Assembly (NCBI GenBank): GCA_902530745.1
Contig: CACABO010000003.1
Span: forward strand, 1 to 53,396
Length of the DNA: 53,396 nucleotides
Reading direction: 5' to 3'
Source: an uncultured Alphaproteobacteria bacterium
GTDB taxonomy: Bacteria; Pseudomonadota; Alphaproteobacteria; HIMB59
Made by a program: the position numbers and the translations under genes. This document shows, piece after piece, positions 42,853 to 52,397 of this stretch. How positions within the stretch are numbered: position 1 is the stretch's first letter; each line of letters begins with the position of its first letter. Under the pieces are notes generated by a model that was not told where the DNA came from, did no database searches, and saw only the letters and a list, made by a program, of their open reading frames with translations.

Positions 42853-43943
42853 GAATTTATTAAATGACTATAAATGTCCAAAGTTTTTCTGCACATAAGA
42901 TCAGATGAGTAATTTTTTTCTACATAAGATCTTCCTTTTTTTGATATATCTTTATAATTTTTTAAAGCATATTTAAAAGTTTTTTGGAATGATTTAAAAG
43001 AATTAACATCAAATAACAAATTTTTATTAAATTTAAGAAGTTGCTCTTTAGTACCACCTTGATTAGGCGCTATAACAACTTTAGATACGGATAATGCCTC
43101 AGAAACAGTTCTACCAAACCCTTCGGGTCTCTTAGAGATATTTACAACCAAGTATGCCCCTTGATACAGTTTTTTTACATCTAATGTAGGTTTATGAATT
43201 ATAATTTTTTTTGATATATTTAATTTATTGATTAGTAATTGTATTTTTTTTTCTTCTTTACTTTTATTTAAAGATACAATGTGAATATTGAATGTGTCTT
43301 TGTGCTTTTGCTGCAATAATGAGAAGTAATTTAGTAATAATTCATGCCCTTTCCAACTTGAAATTCTCGAGGGTATGAAAATACTTTTACTAACAAGTTT
43401 TTTTCTCGATGGTGAAAAGTAATTTGTATCTACGCCCCTTGGAATAACATGTAGTTTAGTTTTATCATTAAATTTATGCTCATATGTTTTTTTTACAAAA
43501 TTTGAGTTAAAAATTATAGCATCGCCCTTCAATAAAAAACTGTTATACCAATCTTTTAAAAATGATTTTGACTCATATTTGTTGTGAACACTTGTAACAA
43601 CTTTTATATTTAAATTTTTAATATATTTAATAAGAAAAAAAGCTGGTGCTCTTGAAGAGATATGAACTAAATTTATTCTTTTTTTTCTTATTAATTGTTG
43701 TATTTGCATTTTGATTTTGTTTTGATCGAAAATGTTTTTAAATTTTAAATTGTCTAATTTTATTATTTTTAGACCTTTGATTTTTAAATTTTTGTTGCTG
43801 CTTTCACATAAAATATAGTTATCAATTTTTTTTTTATTAAGGTAATTTGCAATATCTCTCACACCAGTCTCAATACCTCCAATACCCATGGTTGGAATAA
43901 TTTGTAAACAAGTTATTTTTTTTGTATTTTTAATCTGTGTCAA
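42849..43943 (-). CDS. Glycosyltransferase family 4
   Basis: 364 residues: CLQIIPTMGIGGIETGVRDI at the N-terminus (acceptor side with the GGIE motif), HVIPRGVDTNYFSPSRK, FIPSRISSWKGHELLLNYF, and RPEGFGRTVSEALSVSKVVI (the E-x7-E donor motif of GT4). It likely builds LPS or another surface glycan. The only credible start is TTG at 43943, and the first 7 nt overlap, head to head, the GTG start of the hydrolase gene on the other strand. Confidence 0.88.
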   Translation of the reverse strand: MTQIKNTKKITCLQIIPTMGIGGIETGVRDIANYLNKKKIDNYILCESSNKNLKIKGLKIIKLDNLKFKNIFDQNKIKMQIQQLIRKKRINLVHISSRAPAFFLIKYIKNLNIKVVTSVHNKYESKSFLKDWYNSFLLKGDAIIFNSNFVKKTYEHKFNDKTKLHVIPRGVDTNYFSPSRKKLVSKSIFIPSRISSWKGHELLLNYFSLLQQKHKDTFNIHIVSLNKSKEEKKIQLLINKLNISKKIIIHKPTLDVKKLYQGAYLVVNISKRPEGFGRTVSEALSVSKVVIAPNQGGTKEQLLKFNKNLLFDVNSFKSFQKTFKYALKNYKDISKKGRSYVEKNYSSDLMCRKTLDIYSHLINS

Positions 43944-44662
43944 AACTAAGCTTTTATAAAAAAGATGATGTTAAAATATCTTATAGATATTACAAAAGAA
44001 GTAAAAAAACTCTGATTTTTTTACATGGTTTATTATCTGATAAGGATGGTAAAAAGTCTAATTTTTTAAATAATTATTGCAAAAAAAATAAAATTTCATA
44101 TTTGTGTTTCGACTTTCAAGGGCATGGTAGATCTAGTGGTAAATTCACTAACTTTGGTATTAGTGATTGGTATAATGATCTAGTCAATATTATAACATAC
44201 TTAAAAATAAAGAATTTCATTCTGGTTGGCAGTAGTATGGGTGGATGGGTTGCGATCATATATGCTTTGATACATCCAAGCAAAGTTACAAAACTTATAG
44301 GTATTGCCCCTGCACCAGATTTTACTACAAAGTTAATTTGGAAAAATTTTAATATTCATCAAAAAAATAAAATTAAAAACAATAAGATCGTAAAACAAAA
44401 GGTTAGTTCTGATTTTGCGTATTATTACTCTCCCGAACTATTTAAAAGAAGTAAAAAATATCTAATTAGAAAAATTAAGGGTAATTTTTCAGGTGAAACT
44501 ATTTTCCTTCATGGGGGCCAAGACAAAGCTGTTCCGTATGGATATAATGATAGTTTCTATTTTAATAAAAAATTTAAAAACTTTAAAGATATTTACATTA
44601 AACATGCAGATCATAGCTTATCTGATAAAGATAGTTTAATAACCCTATCTAAATTTATTTAA
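43937..44662 (+). CDS. Alpha/beta hydrolase
   Basis: 241 residues. LIFLHGLLSDKDGKK holds the oxyanion His-Gly, the nucleophile elbow is VGSSMGGW (about 97-104), the acid is Asp in HGGQDKAVPY and the His lies in HADHSLSDKDS. Related to short serine esterases/peptidases of the palmitoyl-thioesterase ABHD10 kind; substrate unknown. The start is GTG at 43937 (an in-frame stop lies just upstream). It is head to head with the GT4 gene and overlaps the gltB 3' end by 4 nt. Confidence 0.82.
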   Translation: MSKLSFYKKDDVKISYRYYKRSKKTLIFLHGLLSDKDGKKSNFLNNYCKKNKISYLCFDFQGHGRSSGKFTNFGISDWYNDLVNIITYLKIKNFILVGSSMGGWVAIIYALIHPSKVTKLIGIAPAPDFTTKLIWKNFNIHQKNKIKNNKIVKQKVSSDFAYYYSPELFKRSKKYLIRKIKGNFSGETIFLHGGQDKAVPYGYNDSFYFNKKFKNFKDIYIKHADHSLSDKDSLITLSKFI

Positions 44663-47600
44663 GCTATTTTTGATTTTTTTGTAACTGGAAATTCTAGTTT
44701 ATCAATCACTTCATTAGGAACGACGTGAGCAAATTTTTTTATCTCAGATTCATAATTTTCAATAATAAACTCAGCTCTTTTTGATTTAGTCTCTTTGTAG
44801 AAATCTTTTAAAAGATCTAGAATATGGTTTTTCCAATCTTTATTATCTATTTCATAAAGCCCTATTGTTTCCATGTTCATCAAATCAGAAATATTCTTTT
44901 GTTCAGAATAAATAAATGCAGAACCACCAGTCATCCCAGCACCAAAGTTATCACCAACATCTCCTAAAATAATTGCAGAACCACCTGTCATATACTCACA
45001 GCCATTAGCACCACATCCTTCGACAATTGCAAGTGCACCTGAGTTTCTGACACAAAATCTATCCCCTGCTTGACCAGAAGCATATAACCTTCCATCAGTA
45101 GCTCCATAAAGGGTGACATTTCCAATGATTACATTTTCATGACTAGGTTGAGTAAATGAGTTTCTTGGCTGAACGATAATCTTTCCTCCAGAAAGACCTT
45201 TGCCTACATAGTCATTCGCATCGCCAAACACTTTTAAAGTAAGACCCTTGACGGCGAATGCTCCTAAGGACTGACCAGCTGAGCCTCTTAGTTTTAGAGT
45301 GACATGATCTTCAGATAAGGTATTCATTCCATATTTTCTTGTAATTATAGATGAAATTTTAGTTCCTATTGTTCGTAATGTATTTTGTATATTGTATGTT
45401 AATTCAATTTTTTGACCTGAGTTAATAAAGTCTTTTCCATCTTTTTCGAACTGATCATCAAGTGTTTTTGGTACGTCGTTTCGTTTTTTTATAGAATGGT
45501 AATCATAAATTTTGCCATCATCGATCTTTGTTAATATAGGATTTAAGTCAAGATTATCTAAATCACTAGATCCATAATGAATTTGAGATAATAATTCTGT
45601 TTTACCAATAATATCCTTTAAGGATTTGTAACCTAAAGATGCCAGAATTTCTCTGACTTCTTCGGCAATAAATGAAAACAAATTTACAACTTTTTCAGGA
45701 GTACCTCCAAATTTTTCACGAAGTTTTTCGTCTTGGGTACATACACCGACTGGACAAGTATTTGAGTGACATTGTCTGACCATAATACATCCCATAGCAA
45801 CTAATGAAGCTGTACCAATTCCGTATTCCTCAGCTCCTAATATTGCAGCAATAACAATATCTTTTCCTGTTTTGATACCTCCGTCTGTTCTAAGAAGAAC
45901 TTTGTCTCTCAAACCATTTAAAGCTAAAATTTGGTGAACCTCACTTATTCCCAATTCCCATGGAAGTCCAACATACTTAATACTTGACTGAGGACTTGCC
46001 CCTGTACCGCCTGAGTGTCCTGAAACTAAAATTACATCAGCTTTGGCCTTTGCAACACCAGCAGCAACAGTTCCTATTCCTGATTGCGCGACTAGTTTTA
46101 CACAAACCTTTGCCGTTGGATTGATTTGTTTTAAATCGTAAATAAGTTGAGCAAGATCCTCTATAGAATAAATATCATGATGTGGCGGAGGGCTAATAAG
46201 CGTTACACCTTTTGTACTGTGTCTTAATTTAGCTATTAAATCAGTAACCTTAAATCCAGGTAATTGACCACCCTCTCCGGGCTTAGCACCTTGGGCTATT
46301 TTAATTTCTAATTCTGAACAGTTATTCAAATATTCTGCGGTCACACCAAATCTTCCACTTGCAACTTGTTTAATTGCTGAACTTGGATTATCACCATTTT
46401 TTAATTTGGAATATCTTCTTGCATCCTCTCCTCCTTCTCCGCTATCTGACTTTGAACCTATTCTGTTCATTGCAATAGCTAATGTCTCATGAGCCTCAGG
46501 GCTAAGAGCACCAAGTGAAATTCCAGGGGATACAAAGCTTTTTCTTATTTCAGAAATACTCTCTACATTATCTAAATTTAGAGAATTGCTACTTTCATTA
46601 AATTGAAGTAAATCCCTTATTTGAATTGGTTTGGAGCTATAAATTCTTGAAGTATATTTTTTATAAAGGTTATATGAGTCTCTGGTTACAGCTTCTTGAA
46701 GCATATGTATTGAAACACCCTCATAAGCGTGTGCTTCGCTATTGGCTCTGAATCTATACTCACCACCTATATCTAAAATTACATTATCAGATTCAAATGA
46801 TACCTCATGCTGTCGCCTTACTCTTTTTTCTAAACCGTCTAATCCGATACCAGAAATTCTAGAGGACATTCCTGGAAAAAAACTCTCAACCATGCTTCTA
46901 CTTAAGCCAATTATTTCAAAATTTCTTCCACCGCGATATGAACTAATTACTGAAATTCCCATTTTACTAATAATTTTTCTTAGTCCTTTCTCTATAGATT
47001 TTTTAAAGTTTTTAATTAGTTGAGGATAATCAGTATTCTGATAAATATTTTTTTTATACCTATTTGAAATAAGTTTTTCCACTAAAGAGGCATTAACAGT
47101 AGTAGCACCAACACCAATAAGTACTGCAAAGTAGTGTACGTCAAGACACTCTCTAGAAGAAACATTTAAAGAAGTAAAAGTCCTTAAATTATTTTTTATT
47201 AAATAACTATGTACAGCACTAGTTGCAAGTATCATTGGTAAAGCTATTCTTTCTTTATTAATATTATTATCAGTAATAATTAGATGTTGAGAACCAGACC
47301 TAACTGCCTGTTCAGCCTCAGAACATATTCTTTGAATTTCATTTAAGAAGTTAGTCTCTTCATTTAATTTATAAGTACAGTCAATCTCTGTTGTATGCTT
47401 TGATAAATGACTTTTTAATGTCTCCAGTTCATTATCTAATAATAAAGGGCTCTCAAGAAGTACCAAATTACATTGTTCAGAGTCTTCTTCTACAATATTT
47501 CCAAGGTTTCCAAGCCTAGTTTTTAAACTCATTACAACTTGTTCCCTCAGGCTATCAATTGGAGGGTTTGTTACTTGAGCAAAATTTTGTTTAAAGAAAC

Positions 47601-49173
47601 TATGAAGGCCTCGGTATCTTTCAGTAAGCACACTTAAGGGTGCGTCGTCTCCCATTGATCCAATAGCCTCTTGTCCTGTTTTAACCATAGGATCTAAAAT
47701 TAAATCAAGAGTTTCTAATGTTAAATTAAATGATTTTGCAATTTGAAAAACATTTTCTTCATCCTCTGGTGATGGTTCGTAAATTTTGTCATTAGATAAG
47801 ATGTTATCTAACTTTATAGTTTTTTGATTCCAATCTGAGTAATTATTACGTTTACTAAGTAATTCTTTTAACTCAAAGCTCTCATAAAACTTATTCTCTT
47901 TGTAATTAACTGCTATAAGTTCACCAGGCCCAACTCTGCCTTTTTTTGTAATATTTTTCTCATCTATATTAATCATTCCAACTTCAGACCCTGAAATTAG
48001 TAAGTTGTCATCCGTTAGTATGTATCGAAGTGGTCTTAAACCGTTTCTGTCCATGCCGGAAATTATCCAATCTCCAAAATTTCCGCAGACAGCTGCCGGT
48101 CCGTCCCATGGCTCAATGACAGCGTTACAATAAGCGTACATGGCCTTTAATTGATCAGATAAATCAGATCGATTAGACCAAGACTCAGGAATTATCATTG
48201 ATTTTGCCATCGGCAAGTCCCTATCAGTTTGAACAAACAGTTCAAAAGCAGCATCAAGCGAAGCAGAGTCAGAGGCATCTGGATCGAGTATCGGTTTTAA
48301 ATCGTTAATTCTCTCGTTAAAAAAGGGGTGTGTAATTCTTGGTTCGTGTGCACTCATCCAATTTATATTTCCCTTTAGAGTATTTATTTCACCATTATGA
48401 GCTAAAACTCGAAATGGTTGCGCCAAGGACCATGTAGGAAATGTGTTGGTAGAATATCTTTGATGGTAAATGGCAAATTTAGATGTAAATTCATTATCAA
48501 GCAAATCTGGATAAAACTCTGATAACTGTTCAGCTAAAAACATACCTTTATAAACAATTGTTTGTGTCGATAAAGAGCAAACATAAAAATCATTTATACT
48601 CTGTGCTTTAATTTTGTTCTCTATCCTTTTTCTTGTTAAATAAAGTTTCTTTTCGATATCAGGTGTTTTTTCTTTAGGTGAGAAAATTATTTGTTCAATT
48701 TCTGGTTTAGTATAGTTAGCTTTTTCACCAATGATTTCTGTATTAACAGGAACCTGTCTCCATCCGAACAGATTCATTCCAGATTTTATTATTTCATATT
48801 CAACGATAGCTCTGCATTTTTCTTGGGCTCCAAAATCTCTTTTAGGAAGAAAAATCATACCCACACCTAACACAGAGTCTTTAGTTGTTCTGTGACCCAT
48901 TTTTAAAACTTGTTTGCTGAAAAAAGAATTTGAAACCTCTATCATAATACCAGCACCATCTCCAGTTTTGCCATCAGCATCGACCGCACCTCTATGGAAT
49001 ACTGCCTTAAGTGCCTCAACTCCTTTTTCGACTATATCTCTTCTTGACTCACCGCTTATTGAGGCAACTAAACCTACACCACAATTATCATGTTCATATT
49101 TTTCATTATAAACGTGTTTATCCTTTAGTTTTTGTCTATTTATTTTGAAAATTTCTAATAGATTATCTTTCAT
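44659..49173 (-). CDS. gltB: Glutamate synthase (NADPH), large subunit
   Basis: 1504 residues, full length. The class II amidotransferase Cys is Cys31 in HDNCGVGLV after a propeptide of 30 residues. The central and FMN-binding domains follow (LISPPPHHDIYSIEDLAQLI, KADVILVSGHSGGTGASP), the 3Fe-4S cluster Cys are in CIMVRQCHSNTCPVGVC, and the C-terminal beta-helix has repeated GxxGxG turns (GGSAIILGDVGDNFGAGMTG). It makes two glutamates from glutamine and 2-oxoglutarate. It overlaps gltD by 4 nt. Confidence 0.97.
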   Translation of the reverse strand: MKDNLLEIFKINRQKLKDKHVYNEKYEHDNCGVGLVASISGESRRDIVEKGVEALKAVFHRGAVDADGKTGDGAGIMIEVSNSFFSKQVLKMGHRTTKDSVLGVGMIFLPKRDFGAQEKCRAIVEYEIIKSGMNLFGWRQVPVNTEIIGEKANYTKPEIEQIIFSPKEKTPDIEKKLYLTRKRIENKIKAQSINDFYVCSLSTQTIVYKGMFLAEQLSEFYPDLLDNEFTSKFAIYHQRYSTNTFPTWSLAQPFRVLAHNGEINTLKGNINWMSAHEPRITHPFFNERINDLKPILDPDASDSASLDAAFELFVQTDRDLPMAKSMIIPESWSNRSDLSDQLKAMYAYCNAVIEPWDGPAAVCGNFGDWIISGMDRNGLRPLRYILTDDNLLISGSEVGMINIDEKNITKKGRVGPGELIAVNYKENKFYESFELKELLSKRNNYSDWNQKTIKLDNILSNDKIYEPSPEDEENVFQIAKSFNLTLETLDLILDPMVKTGQEAIGSMGDDAPLSVLTERYRGLHSFFKQNFAQVTNPPIDSLREQVVMSLKTRLGNLGNIVEEDSEQCNLVLLESPLLLDNELETLKSHLSKHTTEIDCTYKLNEETNFLNEIQRICSEAEQAVRSGSQHLIITDNNINKERIALPMILATSAVHSYLIKNNLRTFTSLNVSSRECLDVHYFAVLIGVGATTVNASLVEKLISNRYKKNIYQNTDYPQLIKNFKKSIEKGLRKIISKMGISVISSYRGGRNFEIIGLSRSMVESFFPGMSSRISGIGLDGLEKRVRRQHEVSFESDNVILDIGGEYRFRANSEAHAYEGVSIHMLQEAVTRDSYNLYKKYTSRIYSSKPIQIRDLLQFNESSNSLNLDNVESISEIRKSFVSPGISLGALSPEAHETLAIAMNRIGSKSDSGEGGEDARRYSKLKNGDNPSSAIKQVASGRFGVTAEYLNNCSELEIKIAQGAKPGEGGQLPGFKVTDLIAKLRHSTKGVTLISPPPHHDIYSIEDLAQLIYDLKQINPTAKVCVKLVAQSGIGTVAAGVAKAKADVILVSGHSGGTGASPQSSIKYVGLPWELGISEVHQILALNGLRDKVLLRTDGGIKTGKDIVIAAILGAEEYGIGTASLVAMGCIMVRQCHSNTCPVGVCTQDEKLREKFGGTPEKVVNLFSFIAEEVREILASLGYKSLKDIIGKTELLSQIHYGSSDLDNLDLNPILTKIDDGKIYDYHSIKKRNDVPKTLDDQFEKDGKDFINSGQKIELTYNIQNTLRTIGTKISSIITRKYGMNTLSEDHVTLKLRGSAGQSLGAFAVKGLTLKVFGDANDYVGKGLSGGKIIVQPRNSFTQPSHENVIIGNVTLYGATDGRLYASGQAGDRFCVRNSGALAIVEGCGANGCEYMTGGSAIILGDVGDNFGAGMTGGSAFIYSEQKNISDLMNMETIGLYEIDNKDWKNHILDLLKDFYKETKSKRAEFIIENYESEIKKFAHVVPNEVIDKLEFPVTKKSKIA

Positions 49174-50582
49174 GATGCTTTTTTAATTTTTGAATTCTGT
49201 AAGAAATTATGAATAGATTTTGCAACTTCTCGGCCATCATGTATCGCCCAAACAACGAGAGAGGCGCCTCTAACAATATCCCCTGCAGCAAAAATCTTTG
49301 GATTACTAGTTTGAAACTTTTTAAAATCAACTTTAACCGTTTTCCAGCTAGTTAATTCAATATTTGTTTTGAAATTATGGTTTAAATCTTCAGGCTCAAA
49401 ACCAAGAGCTTGAATAATTAAGTCACTTTTTATTTGTTTTTCAACACCAGTGTCGATTGGTTTTCTTCTTCCACTCTCGTCCACCTCACCTAATGTAGCC
49501 ACTTTGTATGTCATACTTGTTGCGGTAGAGCTGTCGCTGATAATTTTAGAAGGAACAGATAGCCAATTAAATTTGATGCCCTCTTGTTCTGCATTTAAAA
49601 CTTCTCTTGCTGATCCTGGCATATTTTCTTTATTTCTTCTGTAGAGACAAGTAACCTCTTTTGCCTGCTGTCTAATCGCTGTTCTGACACAATCCATAGC
49701 AGTATCACCACCACCAATAACAACTACATGTTTATCTTTTGCTGTGAGATATTTATTTTTTGAAGGAGAGTCACCTAAACCGGTTCTGTTACTCTCAATT
49801 AAAAAATCTAAAGCAGGAATGCTATTATTGATTGATGAGGTGTCAATTTCCAATTGTCTAGCTTTGTATACTCCAGTTGCAATTAATATTGCATCATAAT
49901 CTTTTTCCAAATCTTGAAAGGAGATATTTTTTCCAACTTCCGTTTTTAAGTTGAATGTAACGCCACTCTCTGTAAGCCATTCCGTTCTTCTTTCAACAAT
50001 TTTTTTATCTAATTTAAAGTTTGGTATGCCATAAATCATCAAACCACCAGCTCTGTCATTTTTTTCAAAAACATCAACTTGATATCCATTTTGAGTTAAA
50101 TAGGCTGAAGCAGCCATACCCGCAGGACCCGAGCCAATAATAGCAACTCTTTGTTTGTGTTGGTTTTGTGATGATAGGTTTTTAACCCATCCTTTTTCCC
50201 ATGCTATTTCTGTTAGGTATTTTTCTAAGTTACCAATTGTAATAGCTCCAAAGCCTGCCTGCTCGACGACACAATTACCCTCACACAAACGATCTTGAGG
50301 ACAGACTCTTCCACACACCTCTGGAAATGCATTTGTAGAAGCGGATACTTGATAAGCCTCCTCTAATCGGCCTTCTGCAATATAGCGCAGCCAATCTGGT
50401 ATATTATTATTTAAAGGACAATGTATTTGACAATATGGGATACCGCATTGAGAGCATCTTGACGATTGTTCTACAGAGTCATTTTTATCAAACTGACTAT
50501 AAATCTCCTGAAAATCCTTTATTCTTTTTTCAGGTTCAGTTTTAGATGGATTCTTAGATTTTTTTTTATGAAACTCTAACAT
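49170..50582 (-). CDS. gltD: Glutamate synthase (NADPH), small subunit
   Basis: 470 residues. N-terminal 4Fe-4S Cys: RCSQCGIPYCQIHCPLNN and CGRVCPQDRLCEGNCV. Then an FAD fold VAIIGSGPAGMAASAYLTQN and an NADPH fold HVVVIGGGDTAMDCVRTAIR, ending with KIFAAGDIVRGASLVVWAI. It feeds NADPH electrons to GltB. The ATG at 50582 fits the family N-terminus, but the AGGAG site (50609-50605) is 22 nt away and sits instead at the right distance before an ATG-TAA pair (50600-50595). Confidence 0.95.
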   Translation of the reverse strand: MLEFHKKKSKNPSKTEPEKRIKDFQEIYSQFDKNDSVEQSSRCSQCGIPYCQIHCPLNNNIPDWLRYIAEGRLEEAYQVSASTNAFPEVCGRVCPQDRLCEGNCVVEQAGFGAITIGNLEKYLTEIAWEKGWVKNLSSQNQHKQRVAIIGSGPAGMAASAYLTQNGYQVDVFEKNDRAGGLMIYGIPNFKLDKKIVERRTEWLTESGVTFNLKTEVGKNISFQDLEKDYDAILIATGVYKARQLEIDTSSINNSIPALDFLIESNRTGLGDSPSKNKYLTAKDKHVVVIGGGDTAMDCVRTAIRQQAKEVTCLYRRNKENMPGSAREVLNAEQEGIKFNWLSVPSKIISDSSTATSMTYKVATLGEVDESGRRKPIDTGVEKQIKSDLIIQALGFEPEDLNHNFKTNIELTSWKTVKVDFKKFQTSNPKIFAAGDIVRGASLVVWAIHDGREVAKSIHNFLQNSKIKKAS

Positions 50583-50639
50583 GGTAATAAAATATTACAT
50601 TATTCTCCTACAAATAAATGGATTGTATTATTACAAAGG

Positions 50640-50664
50640 TTTATGAGTTAAGTAAACTCATAAA
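50640..50664. promoter_or_regulatory. Perfect 10-bp inverted repeat between gltD and uppP
   Basis: TTTATGAGTT-AAGTA-AACTCATAAA is a perfect inverted repeat in the 94-bp divergent gap, 12 nt ahead of the uppP ATG and 57 nt before gltD. It has no T-run on either side. It could be an operator shared by both genes or a leader hairpin of uppP. Confidence 0.45.
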
Positions 50665-50676
50665 TGATAATAAATT

Positions 50677-51432
50677 ATGACTAATAGTAATATTTTTTAT
50701 ATTTTTTATGGTTTAATACAGGGAATTACTGAATTTATCCCCATTAGTTCTAGTGGGCACCTTAATATTTTAGAAATATTCTTTAAAAGCTTAGAATCTA
50801 GAAATTATTTATACGAAACATCAGCACACTTTGCCTCTTTATTGGCTTTGTTATTATATTTGTTTGCAAACAAACATTTTTCAAAATCAAATATCAAAAT
50901 TTACTGGAAAATACTAATCTACGCAACATTGCCTGCAATTCTTGTCGGTTTTGTGCTCAAACTTTACAAAATAGATTATATTAGTTTAGAGTTAATTGGA
51001 TACACTTCAATAACTGGAGCAATATTACTCTATGTTTCAGATAAATCGAAAAAATTTAAATTAAAAATTAAGAATAAAAGTACCAAATTTATTCTAGTTG
51101 GATTTTTTCAATGTTTAGCCTTTTTACCTGGTTTCAGTAGAGCTGGAAGTTGTATAATTGCATTCAGATTATTTGGGGAAGATAGAAAATATTCATCTAT
51201 TTACAGTTTATATATGGGTATACCTATAATTTGCTTGTCTTTTTTTTCTAATATTAAAGAATTTGATAACTTTATTGTAGATAAAAATCTATTTTTAATT
51301 TTTATTACTACATTTTTTGCAGCATATTTTACAATATCTGTATTTATTAAAGCGATAAATAAAATTGGCTTTACACCTTTTGTGATTTATAGAATTTTAT
51401 TAGGTTTAATTTTATTATTTTATTTTTCTTAA
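50677..51432 (+). CDS. uppP: Undecaprenyl-diphosphatase UppP/BacA
   Basis: 251 residues, slightly shorter than E. coli UppP (273). It is an integral membrane protein with about seven hydrophobic segments. The catalytic motifs are present: GLIQGITEFIPISSSGHL (13-30, Glu and Ser) and FLPGFSRAGSCIIAFRLFG (the PGxSR motif). It recycles the undecaprenyl carrier for peptidoglycan and LPS O-units. No Shine-Dalgarno precedes the ATG. It abuts the convergent epimerase gene with no gap. Confidence 0.93.
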   Translation: MTNSNIFYIFYGLIQGITEFIPISSSGHLNILEIFFKSLESRNYLYETSAHFASLLALLLYLFANKHFSKSNIKIYWKILIYATLPAILVGFVLKLYKIDYISLELIGYTSITGAILLYVSDKSKKFKLKIKNKSTKFILVGFFQCLAFLPGFSRAGSCIIAFRLFGEDRKYSSIYSLYMGIPIICLSFFSNIKEFDNFIVDKNLFLIFITTFFAAYFTISVFIKAINKIGFTPFVIYRILLGLILLFYFS

Positions 51433-52362
51433 CTAAACTTTATCAATAAACTTTTTTAGATATTCTGAGGTAATGATCTTCATATCTGATAAATCTTGTT
51501 TCATAATTTCAGTTACCAATTTTTGACTTCCCTCTGAGATACTATCATGAGAAAGAGTAACATACTGATCATATGTAAATAAAGGTTTTGGAAGTTTTTC
51601 TAGTAATTTGCCTTGAAGAATTGCAAGGAAAGAAGGTATATAAAAAAATCTCTCCTTTTTTTTCAAAGATACAAATATATGACTTAAAATTTCTTTAAAA
51701 GTAAATATCTCATTACCAACTGCTGCTAAATTAGAATTTTTGTATTTTTCAAAATTATTTGTCAAATTAAAAATAAGAAGAGTTAAATCATTTACATAAA
51801 TTGGCTGGAATTTAGTCATTCCATTTTTAATTAAAGGTAAGAATGGTAAAATTTTAGCCATCTTACCAAATAAATTAAAGAAATTATCTTCCTCACCATA
51901 AACTGTACTAGGCCTTATAATGATGTGGTTATTATTATTATTTTCAATAAATTCTTCTCCCATTTTTTTGCTAATTAGATAATTTGATTTTGTTTGAAAA
52001 GTAGACCCTAAGCCAGAGACATGAATAAAAGGTTTTTTGTATAATTCACAATAATTAGCAATTTTTTTTGGCAATAAATAATGAACAAGTTCAAATGATA
52101 AATTATTTTTTTCATATAAAATACCAATCAAATTAATTACTAAATCTGCATTTAAAATTAAGCTTTTAATTTCCTCTAAATTATGAATGTCAAATTCTAT
52201 TACTTCTATCTGCCCAATATCTCCTGAAAGTATATTTCTTTTTACTCTACTAGCATTCCTTACAGGGCATATTAATTTGTCACCATTTTGTAATAGTCTT
52301 TTCGTTATACTTCTTCCTATAAAACCAGTAGATCCAAAAACTAAAATATTTTTGTTTTTCAT
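51433..52362 (-). CDS. NAD(P)-dependent epimerase/dehydratase, NDUFA9-like
   Basis: 309 residues. The dinucleotide motif is VFGSTGFIGRSITKRL (8-23); the short-chain dehydrogenase Tyr and Lys occur in YLISKKMGEEF, and IIRPSTVYGEEDNFFN is typical of the atypical extended group with NDUFA9/YfcH-like members. Alphaproteobacterial homologues are linked to complex I as an NDUFA9-like subunit or act as sugar epimerases; context does not decide. Divergent from RNase D. Confidence 0.8.
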   Translation of the reverse strand: MKNKNILVFGSTGFIGRSITKRLLQNGDKLICPVRNASRVKRNILSGDIGQIEVIEFDIHNLEEIKSLILNADLVINLIGILYEKNNLSFELVHYLLPKKIANYCELYKKPFIHVSGLGSTFQTKSNYLISKKMGEEFIENNNNNHIIIRPSTVYGEEDNFFNLFGKMAKILPFLPLIKNGMTKFQPIYVNDLTLLIFNLTNNFEKYKNSNLAAVGNEIFTFKEILSHIFVSLKKKERFFYIPSFLAILQGKLLEKLPKPLFTYDQYVTLSHDSISEGSQKLVTEIMKQDLSDMKIITSEYLKKFIDKV

Positions 52363-52397
52363 TGTATTATCTATCTTATATAAATATATGTTCTAGG

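Noticed and set aside
46742-47023. 93-codon plus-strand frame inside gltB
   Set aside because: Shadow of gltB, with low-complexity composition and no start signals.
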